A DNA stretch of 31,187 nt from a virus, in the IMG/VR virus record IMGVR_UViG_3300035703_003729, positions 1-31,187 of that record, one strand, 5' to 3'. This document shows, piece after piece, positions 25,287-31,187 of this stretch (the first letter of the stretch is position 1; each line of letters begins with the position of its first letter). The notes beneath the pieces were generated by a model, which was not told the DNA's origin, did not search any database, and saw only the letters and a list, made by a program, of their open reading frames with translations. Position numbers and translations under genes: made by a program.

Positions 25287-25881
25287 AGTCCGCTTCTTCG
25301 ATGTCCAGGTTCAGGTTGTTCGTCCGTTTCGGTTTCATCATTTCTTTGAGCAGCCGTCGGGCCTCGTCCTCCGTAATTTCCGAGAGCCCGAGCGTATTTG
25401 GCTGGAACTGGATGATGATCGTCTGCGGCGGCATGTCCGCGGCGGCATCTTCCGTGTCTTCGCGGTCCAGCATGCGCACCTTCATCATGATTTTGATGGC
25501 GTCGCCTTCCGCTTTCAGGTTACCCTCCAGAATGGCTCGGTCCCGGTATTCCGAGGCCCAGTCCGTGGCCACGTCGCGCCAGTAATCCTTGGTGGCTTTC
25601 GGCTGTGAGTTGAGGGCAGTCTGAGTCTGTCCGTAAATCCGCTCCGCGGTTTCTTTGGGGATGTGGAAGTGTTTCTCCAGCATGGGAACCACTTTCGAGC
25701 GTCCCCCGTATTTGCGGATGAGGTTATCGCAGAAATCGATGCGCGTGCGCAGTTCCTCCTGTTTGGGCGTAAGCCGTACCGAGTTTTCCGTGTCCTGGTA
25801 CCAGGCGATGAGCGTATGCAGGTCATTCAGGGAAGAATAGACCGATTTTTTGCGCAGTACGTGTTTTATTTTCTGGCCCAT
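25267..25881 (-). CDS. Probable terminase small subunit
   Basis: 204 aa. The N-terminal half is helical with an HTH-like part (RSKVVPMLEKHFHIPKETAERIYG, about 60-85), followed by helices (DYWRDVATDWASEYRDRAIL) suited to oligomerisation, and an acidic tail (NLDIEEADYDDIEP). Direct position before the large terminase, with 20-bp overlap, makes it the best small-terminase candidate; it would recognise phage DNA for packaging. The 101-aa gene before it is an alternative. Confidence 0.72.
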   Translation of the reverse strand: MGQKIKHVLRKKSVYSSLNDLHTLIAWYQDTENSVRLTPKQEELRTRIDFCDNLIRKYGGRSKVVPMLEKHFHIPKETAERIYGQTQTALNSQPKATKDYWRDVATDWASEYRDRAILEGNLKAEGDAIKIMMKVRMLDREDTEDAAADMPPQTIIIQFQPNTLGLSEITEDEARRLLKEMMKPKRTNNLNLDIEEADYDDIEP

Positions 25882-26171
25882 TGTTTATCCAATTTTTCAA
25901 AGATGCGCAGGGCCGTTTTCTGGGCTTCGGGCGCGTCGCGTTCCGCGGCCGTCATGATGCAGTTGAGAATCCGTGTTTTGCGCAGGATGATTTCTTTGCG
26001 ATAGATTTTATATTCCTCCGTTTCCGGATCCGAAAGCGCCCGGCGCAGTTCCTCCGCGTTGCGTCCGAGCACCGTGGCCATTTCCTCCACGGATATGCCG
26101 ATGGCGCTGCTCATTTGGCGCAGCACGTCCGCTTCCTCCTCGCTCATCGGTTGATTTGGTCTAAGATCCAT
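25866..26171 (-). CDS. Small HTH-like protein, packaging block
   Basis: 101 aa with a likely helix-turn-helix (IGISVEEMATVLGRNAEELRRA, about 24-45) and a helical C-terminus (APEAQKTALRIFEKLDKQWA). Overlaps of 28 bp upstream and 16 bp downstream bind it tightly to the terminase genes. It may recognise phage DNA together with the 204-aa protein, or be a separate regulator. Confidence 0.72.
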   Translation of the reverse strand: MDLRPNQPMSEEEADVLRQMSSAIGISVEEMATVLGRNAEELRRALSDPETEEYKIYRKEIILRKTRILNCIMTAAERDAPEAQKTALRIFEKLDKQWARK

Positions 26172-26710
26172 GTGCGTTCAAATTCGGCGACAATGCGGTC
26201 GCAGGTGATGACATATTTTTCGATGCGTCTTTTGTTGGTGGCGTTCGCGGTGGACGTTACCGAAATGCCCCAGGAATCGTTTTCGATGACTACTATTTTG
26301 GCGTGGATGCCCGTGAGTTTTATTTTGCCCATCTGCCCCTGCACGAGTTGCATGGCGGCCGGGCAATACCGCGTGACGCGGTGGTCGAACAGGCAGTGCA
26401 GGGAGCGTATTTTTCCGTCCCTGAGCAGATTGGAAATCTTGCGTGCGGGACCTTCGCTGATGGCCCAACTGGTGAGGCAGACATGGGCAGGGCCCGTCAG
26501 TTCGATGAGCCGTTCCAGCACGTCGTGCAGGCTCCAGTGCACGAAGCAGGGGATATGGTAACTGAATCCGTCTTCAATGGAGGGAATGGCGGCGGCGATG
26601 TTCGTACCTGATTCCGCGAAGCGCACCAGTGCTTTTGTTTTGCGTGCCAGCGAGAGCGGCTTTGCGTCGGGCACTTCGGCAGGCAGTATGTCCTGTTTGG
26701 AAAAGAGCAT
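26144..26710 (-). CDS. PLD-like (HKD-type) protein
   Basis: 188 aa. A single phospholipase D-type half-site is visible: H136-A-K138 in GIHAKIVVIENDS, followed by STANATNKRRIEKYVI where Asn/Glu residues usually complete the site. One HxK per chain suggests it would act as a dimer, as in small PLD-type nucleases. Its place before the terminase genes suggests DNA processing during packaging or degradation of host/competing DNA; that is inference. Start overlaps the upstream stop (TGATG). Confidence 0.72.
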   Translation of the reverse strand: MLFSKQDILPAEVPDAKPLSLARKTKALVRFAESGTNIAAAIPSIEDGFSYHIPCFVHWSLHDVLERLIELTGPAHVCLTSWAISEGPARKISNLLRDGKIRSLHCLFDHRVTRYCPAAMQLVQGQMGKIKLTGIHAKIVVIENDSWGISVTSTANATNKRRIEKYVITCDRIVAEFERTWILDQINR

Positions 26711-27351
26711 CAGGAAGAGAACCGTTCAAGGAGTTTTTCCACCTGTTCCAGGCGTGTGCGGATGTCCGCGAGTCGGGCGGGGTTGTGTTTGTTTTTGCTG
26801 ACGCGCGAGCGAAGGTTGTTCAGCGTGCGGATGAGTTCCGCCTCTTTCAGCGCATCATAATCCGTTTCCGTTTTGGTTTCCGGTCTGCGGATCGGTTTTT
26901 CATGAAGCAGTTCCTTTTTGTCCGCCGCGTGGTTGAGGATGCGGTGGATCTGGTTGATGCGCAGCCCGTGGTAGTAGATGATTTCACAGGCCTCGTTGCG
27001 CGTGTGGTCGTTCTGTTCCATATCCAGCCGGGAATGCAGGTGGGCCGCTTCCTGCAGGAGCACTTTACGTTCCTCCTGAAGTTTGGCGAGTATGGATGCG
27101 AGGCTTTCCGTCGGTGTGGCTTGAACCGGTTCGGGTTTTTGGTTTACGGGAGTTTGCGGCGACAGTCTGTGGAGCAGATGGCGCAGTTCATATTCCAGTT
27201 TTTCCGTGTTATAGGCCGTAGGGCCTTTCAGCATGAACAGCCGTTTCAGGTTGGGGTTACCGCGTCCGAGCGCGTAGAGATCCAGCCCCTCCCGGAAGTC
27301 ACGCATTTGGCGCGGGGTGGAAAGGTAGTGGTGTATGCGTTCAGAATGCAT
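26710..27351 (-). CDS. Coiled-coil hypothetical phage protein
   Basis: 213 aa from ATG 27351, chosen because it lies 11 bp inside the end of the glycosyltransferase gene; a longer frame to 27507 gives a Ser/Arg-rich extension read through the glycosyltransferase in another frame. Long charged helices are visible (ILAKLQEERKVLLQEAAHLH; DALKEAELIRTLNNLRSRV), with a Pro/Thr-rich linker between. No known family. It may be a structural or scaffolding partner of its neighbours. Confidence 0.72.
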   Translation of the reverse strand: MHSERIHHYLSTPRQMRDFREGLDLYALGRGNPNLKRLFMLKGPTAYNTEKLEYELRHLLHRLSPQTPVNQKPEPVQATPTESLASILAKLQEERKVLLQEAAHLHSRLDMEQNDHTRNEACEIIYYHGLRINQIHRILNHAADKKELLHEKPIRRPETKTETDYDALKEAELIRTLNNLRSRVSKNKHNPARLADIRTRLEQVEKLLERFSS

Positions 27352-27985
27352 CGAGGTACTGAAAAGAAGGTTTGATGTTTTGCACGTCCGTTCCCGCGCC
27401 CGTCTGGCTGACCGCCGAGGGATAAATGCAGTAATGCTTGATCTGATGGAGGGAACGGCCGATGAGTTGGAGGTCGATCTGGTCATGCATGATTTTGATG
27501 TCCTCATAAATCGTGCGTATGGCCTCTTTGCCGCGCACGACGTACGCCTGTGTGCCCCAGAGGGCCGTGGTCGTCATCCAGTAGTCGTTGTGTCTGGTGA
27601 TGCGTGCGGCGGTTTTGTTTGTTGGCAGTTGCCAGCCCAGCCAGAGGAACTGCCAATCTTCGGGAACCTGTTTCCAGGCATTTTCAAACAGGTAATCGAA
27701 GCCCGGCACCGGTTCAAAATCATCCTCCAGCACGAGGAAGCAGTCCCACCCTTCGCGGACCGCCTGCTGAAAGATGAAGAAGTGGCTGAGGAAACAGCCG
27801 ACCATTCCCTGCGTGAAGCGGGAGTCGTCGTGTCGGATGTTCAGTTGTTTTGCGTAGACCGCGTCGAAGCGTTCATGGGGCAGTTGCCATTTGCGGAGGT
27901 GGTTTTCCGCCTGATTCAGCCGTTCGCGGTTATGTTCCAGATTGATGAGGAACACTTTATCCAGTGGGAGATCCGATAGCTTCAT
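27341..27985 (-). CDS. Family 25 glycosyltransferase in the phage operon
   Basis: 214 aa from ATG 27985; a TTG 21 nt earlier is also in frame but less likely. GT25 features: the N-terminal VFLINLEHNRERLNQAENHL, GCFLSHFFIFQQAV, and the DxD-like FLVLEDDFEP segment. A C-terminal SQTGAGTDVQ stretch is also visible. The family transfers sugars from nucleotide-sugar donors, mostly onto lipopolysaccharide or protein. Being first in the packaging block, just after a terminator, it is phage-encoded and could decorate the virion or modify the host surface. Confidence 0.85.
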   Translation of the reverse strand: MKLSDLPLDKVFLINLEHNRERLNQAENHLRKWQLPHERFDAVYAKQLNIRHDDSRFTQGMVGCFLSHFFIFQQAVREGWDCFLVLEDDFEPVPGFDYLFENAWKQVPEDWQFLWLGWQLPTNKTAARITRHNDYWMTTTALWGTQAYVVRGKEAIRTIYEDIKIMHDQIDLQLIGRSLHQIKHYCIYPSAVSQTGAGTDVQNIKPSFQYLDAF

Positions 27986-28011
27986 GGTACGAAGTTGCGG
28001 AGGCAATTGCC

Positions 28012-28048
28012 AAAAGAAAAGGACAATCCGCTTGGTGGCAGATTGTCC
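28012..28048 (-). terminator. Terminator of the capsid block, containing a TGTCC-type motif
   Basis: GGACAATC (28021-28028) pairs with GATTGTCC (28041-28048) over a 12-nt loop; TTTTCTTTT follows on the minus strand. It ends the capsid transcript 24 bp after the 208-aa gene. The stem's left arm plus T-tract also gives a GTCCTTTTCTTTT version of the recurring motif. Confidence 0.82.
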
Positions 28049-28072
28049 TTGTGTGACGTGATGGAATCGGAA

Positions 28073-28699
28073 TCAGTTGCAGTACACGAGCGGCTGCGCA
28101 CCTAAGCCCAGGCCCGAGTTGTTTGCGGCATCGGTGAGGATGATGTTTCCTTTGAAGAAATACAGTGAGCGGGCCGTATTGAAATCAAACTGGAGCATGC
28201 CGCCTTTGCGCTCATCCGACTTTTTGGACGTGGTCCAGTCGAAGTTGATGAGGTTGGCGGGGTAACACGCCGAGCCGAAGATGTATTTATTTCCGTCGAG
28301 GTCGGGCACGACGAAGATGGAAGCGCTGTTTTTGAGCAGGCTGACGAAGCCGTGGAATTGTTCCTTGGATCCCGGGAAGTAGGTGGACAGTTCCTGTTTG
28401 AAGCTTTTGCCGTCGCGCAGCCCCTGGAGGGTGGATTTCAGTTCCCCTTCTTCCAGCGTGCAGTAGAGTTTGGTGAACCGCTTATCGGGTTTCATGACGA
28501 TGTTGTCCGTCACGGTAACCAGGTGTTCCAGTTCATAGTCCATGGTCTGCAGCGGGTCGGTGACCATTGCCTTGGGAAGCACGGCAATGTCTTTGACGAA
28601 AGCGTGGTATACGTTTTGGGATATTCCGGGGGTATTGTCCGATCCGTCCGGAAAAGAAATGTCGATGGTGGAGTTTACGTTTCCGTAGTTAGCGCCCAT
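28073..28699 (-). CDS. Phage virion protein, possible tail tube
   Basis: 208 aa, beta-rich (SASIFVVPDLDGNKYIFGSA; GGMLQFDFNTARSLYFFKGN), without signal peptide. It lies just after the 95-aa capsid-block gene and ends that transcript. Size and strand pattern resemble major tail tube or head-decoration proteins; I cannot choose between them. No named family recognised. Confidence 0.72.
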   Translation of the reverse strand: MGANYGNVNSTIDISFPDGSDNTPGISQNVYHAFVKDIAVLPKAMVTDPLQTMDYELEHLVTVTDNIVMKPDKRFTKLYCTLEEGELKSTLQGLRDGKSFKQELSTYFPGSKEQFHGFVSLLKNSASIFVVPDLDGNKYIFGSACYPANLINFDWTTSKKSDERKGGMLQFDFNTARSLYFFKGNIILTDAANNSGLGLGAQPLVYCN

Positions 28700-28701
28700 G
28701 A

Positions 28702-28989
28702 TTACGAGGTTTTAAATTTGATGTGAAATTTGGAGAAAGTGAGTAGCCCTTTCGGGTCCGGTTTGGCAGGCATGCAGTGGTAGATATCTTCGACGGGTTT
28801 GCCGTCCAGCACGGAAAACAGGGAAGCGTTGGAGGCGATGAACAGGTATTCCGAATCCGTCACCTTTTTCACCACGATTTCCGCGGGCCCTTTGACTTCT
28901 TTTCCCGCGGGCGTGGTGTACGATATGGTGCCGGACGCCGTGGCGTATCCGTCATTGAGCTCCCGTGTTATTTTCACGCGCAGGGGCAT
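28702..28989 (-). CDS. Small virion protein following the capsid gene
   Basis: 95 aa, beta-rich (DGYATASGTISYTTPAGKEV; LLTFSKFHIKFKTS), a size typical of head-decoration or completion proteins. Start and capsid stop share one base (TAATG), giving strong translational coupling. Exact role unknown. Confidence 0.75.
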   Translation of the reverse strand: MPLRVKITRELNDGYATASGTISYTTPAGKEVKGPAEIVVKKVTDSEYLFIASNASLFSVLDGKPVEDIYHCMPAKPDPKGLLTFSKFHIKFKTS

Positions 28990-29996
28990 TATTCCACGAA
29001 GTAGAGTTTTTTGAGTTCTTCGGCTCCGCTGCCCGTTGCCGCGAATCCGCTTTCCGTGCCGTTGAAGTTGGCGACGAACACCAGTTGGTTGTGTGCGAAA
29101 TCGATGCCGATTTCAGCTTCGGCGAAAATCTTCACGTCATAATCCAGTATCTGGATGTCGTTTACGGTCGGCGCATTGAAGTAATCTACCAGCTTGAGGA
29201 TGTTTCCGTCCAGCGTGGTGAACATGTAGTTATCCGGCAGCCAGGGCAGTTCCACGATCTGGAGTTTGCCCAGGGGCGTCTTCATGAATTTATCCTCCGT
29301 GAAGTTATTGAAGCCCCCGTAGGTCTGCTGCATGTCGATTTTATACATGTCGGCCACGTTGGTCGACACGAACACCTTGGAGATTTTGGTTCTTGCCTTT
29401 ACGGGGATGGCGCGTTCAAACTGTTGGAGCATGGCGGTGGCGTTGGCTTCCGAGATCGCGTCCAGCGGAATGAGGTAAGCGGGGTTGGAGCCGTTGTTCA
29501 TGGCTTGGTCAATGCTTGCGCAGAGACCCGGAAAGGCGTATTTGAACTGGCCGTAAGGGTTGGCGTCATCCGAACCGTTGAGCATGAGCCAGGCCAGGTC
29601 CTCCTGAATTTTCGGTTTCAGTTCCTTTTCCATGATGTATCGGCTGATGGGCATGGCCTCTTTGCGTGCGTTTTCGTCATACATGCTTTCGGCGAGCCAG
29701 CTGCCGAGGATATCGGCGGGTGTGAATTGGTAATTCACCTTGATGCGGTAGCTTTTCAGGATTTTGGCCTGAAAGCCCGTTTCCCCGAACGGATCCCATT
29801 TGGGTCGGAAGCGTTGGATGACGTTGGAGGTCACCGAGTGGATGGAGGGGTATTCCCCTTTCACTTTGGTGATGGTGCGCAGGTGTTGGTCCAGGGAAGG
29901 CGTGACATAAAACATGTTTGTCACGTCCTGATGGTGTTTGCGTGCGTATTCGCCGAGTTCCTGTTTGATTTGTTGGGTTGAAATACCGTTTGACAT
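28989..29996 (-). CDS. Probable major capsid protein
   Basis: 335 aa. Position after the protease gene, length, and content fit an HK97-like capsid protein: an N-terminal helical arm, a WLAESMYDENARKEAMPISR stretch, a central helix-rich domain (ISEANATAMLQQFERAIPVK), and KVFVSTNVADMYKIDM, which resembles the spine/strand region. It should form the icosahedral shell after cleavage or assembly by the protease/scaffold gene. No clear Pfam signature can be read by eye, so the call leans on context. Confidence 0.8.
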   Translation of the reverse strand: MSNGISTQQIKQELGEYARKHHQDVTNMFYVTPSLDQHLRTITKVKGEYPSIHSVTSNVIQRFRPKWDPFGETGFQAKILKSYRIKVNYQFTPADILGSWLAESMYDENARKEAMPISRYIMEKELKPKIQEDLAWLMLNGSDDANPYGQFKYAFPGLCASIDQAMNNGSNPAYLIPLDAISEANATAMLQQFERAIPVKARTKISKVFVSTNVADMYKIDMQQTYGGFNNFTEDKFMKTPLGKLQIVELPWLPDNYMFTTLDGNILKLVDYFNAPTVNDIQILDYDVKIFAEAEIGIDFAHNQLVFVANFNGTESGFAATGSGAEELKKLYFVE

Positions 29997-30015
29997 GATG
30001 TGATGTATTGAAAGG

Positions 30016-30936
30016 TTAGGCTTTTATTTTAATGCCGAGTGTGTGAGCGAGTCGGTTGTGTTGGGCGTTTTCGTCCACCAGCCTGTCGGTGTTTTCCGGT
30101 TCTGCCGCGGGAGCTTCGGGAGCGGGGTTACCCGGGCTTGACGGATATCCGCCCGGGCGTTCCGACAGGTCTTTTTTCAGCTGGTTGATTTCTTGGGAGA
30201 GGGAGGTGTTCTGTTCGGTGAGTTGCTGCACCAGCGTATCTTTTTCCCGCAGTTGTCGGTTGAGGGAATGGACCTCGTTGGCGAGGCCGTTCAGTCCGGT
30301 GAGTTCTTCTTCCGTGAATTCATGTTCCACGGTTTCGGCCCCTTCGGGAGCCGTTATGTTCAATACGGAAAGCAGGCCTATCCAGGCTGCTTTTAGGGAG
30401 ATTTTCTTCATGTTATGGTCGTCTTGGATGGATGCTTCGGAGAAGGGGTGTAGAGAGAGCACGCGGAAGTCGTGTTCCTCTTTGAGTTCGACGCGTTTAC
30501 CGTTTTGGTCGAACAGGGCCAGTGCATTTTTATTGGCGGGAATGTCCACGATGGATATTTCCACGAGTTTGCATCTGGTCACGGTGGGTCTGGTCTGTCC
30601 GGTAAGGCGCAGTGCGGGATCGTCGGAGGTTTCCGTGATGCGGAATCCGATGGAAGCGGCGCGGATGAAATTGTTTTCCACTTTACCCGCAAGGATTTTT
30701 CCTTTGGGATCTTCGGTATCGATGACGGGTTCGGCGATGAGCTGACCGTCTTCCTTGCGGATGTTTTCCCAGCGTCCGATGGGACCGTTATAGACATCCG
30801 ACCCCCAGGAGAAGCTTTCATGGTTGAAGAGCATGATGGGGTTTTTGCGGAAGTCGGACACATCGATGCCCGAGGTAAGGACACGGAAGCCGTAAGCATT
30901 TACGGATTCGTCGGAGCAGATGAACGTTTTGGGCAC
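30016..30936 (-). CDS. HK97-type prohead protease fused to a scaffold-like domain
   Basis: 306 aa from GTG 30936; a TGA two codons upstream excludes an earlier start. Residues 1-150 are protease: YGFRVLTSG, H39 in MLFNHESFSW, S95 in AASIGFRI and the typical ISIVDIPANKNALAL end. Residues about 205-265 form a coiled coil (ANEVHSLNRQLREKD...) followed by a Pro/Gly-rich tail (PSSPGNPAPEAPAAEP), as expected of a scaffold. An ATG at codon 176 (30411) could start a separate scaffold product. The protease would mature the capsid. The gap before it contains the TGTCC/T-tract motif. Confidence 0.9.
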   Translation of the reverse strand: MPKTFICSDESVNAYGFRVLTSGIDVSDFRKNPIMLFNHESFSWGSDVYNGPIGRWENIRKEDGQLIAEPVIDTEDPKGKILAGKVENNFIRAASIGFRITETSDDPALRLTGQTRPTVTRCKLVEISIVDIPANKNALALFDQNGKRVELKEEHDFRVLSLHPFSEASIQDDHNMKKISLKAAWIGLLSVLNITAPEGAETVEHEFTEEELTGLNGLANEVHSLNRQLREKDTLVQQLTEQNTSLSQEINQLKKDLSERPGGYPSSPGNPAPEAPAAEPENTDRLVDENAQHNRLAHTLGIKIKA

Positions 30937-31187
30937 GCGTCAGATTGATTTGGCAGTGTAAAGATTCGGCGGTTGCCGTGCCTAAAAAAGGACAGGCGCA
31001 TCAGGACACGGAGGCGGCTATGGCTGCACCCGTGCCTGGAAGGGCAGGGTATGTAAGGCAGCGGTAAGGGAGGATCGGCATTAAGGTTCCGGGTCCGGGT
31101 AAAATTGGGTGTCTTGAAAATTCCCGACGGTTTGGGGTGTTTTTTCCTGTTTTGCTAATGACGGGAGCGTTTCGGATAATTCCGTCA
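30937..31187. other. Noncoding leader upstream of the protease gene
   Basis: 251 bp to the window edge with no credible gene. It is purine-rich on the plus strand with scattered short GC arms. It contains the TGTCC motif at 30984-30995 and a 6-bp inverted pair TGACGG/CCGTCA near the edge (about 31159-31187). Confidence 0.4.
30984..30995 (-). promoter_or_regulatory. TGTCC + T-tract motif before capsid block
   Basis: Minus strand reads CTGTCCTTTTTT, about 47 nt before the GTG at 30936. No stem precedes it. It is one of four copies in the phage region. Confidence 0.4.

Noticed and set aside
27352-27507. Upstream extension of the coiled-coil protein
   Set aside because: The Ser/Arg-rich extension comes from reading the glycosyltransferase gene in another frame; ATG 27351 gives an 11-bp overlap typical of this operon.

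Overview
The window looks like a Bacteroidetes chromosome carrying a block of phage (prophage) late genes beside an AT-rich cluster of defence-type genes. The assignment rests on protein style (a Bacteroidetes-type M15 endolysin and holin, portal and DUF932 genes), on weak or absent Shine-Dalgarno sequences, and on AT-rich leaders. Every gene I accept lies on the minus strand, so transcription runs from right to left.

Positions 1-6838 are AT-rich accessory DNA. In transcription order it holds a 157-aa unknown protein whose stop overlaps the start of a reverse transcriptase of the Abi/DRT ('unknown group') kind, then a lipoprotein, then a 1038-aa helicase-nuclease resembling type III restriction subunits, and finally a gene that runs off the left edge. 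The intergenic gaps share sequence words and imperfect palindromes that look like attC or cassette boundaries.

Positions 6839-30936 are a more GC-rich phage structural region. In transcription order it has a head block (protease/scaffold, major capsid, two small virion proteins, terminator). Next is a packaging block with a GT25 glycosyltransferase, a coiled-coil protein, a PLD-like protein, two small HTH-like proteins and the large terminase. About 1 kb without a credible gene follows, dense in long perfect stems and ending in a minus-strand terminator; this is my best candidate for an undescribed structured RNA. After it come a small accessory block (143-aa protein, DUF932, 74-aa protein, terminator, AT-rich 104-aa gene, terminator), a portal/connector/lysis block (89-aa protein, portal, DUF6712-like protein, holin, M15 endolysin, spanin-like protein) and a tail block ending with the tape measure. 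Genes within blocks overlap by 1-28 bp or nearly abut. Four of the gaps that precede a gene carry a TGTCC + T-tract motif.

No integrase, transposase, repressor or replication gene lies in the window, so the phage region presumably continues to the right. A possible attachment-like site lies at the left composition boundary (about 6771-6797). Functions below come from motifs read by eye; no database search was run.
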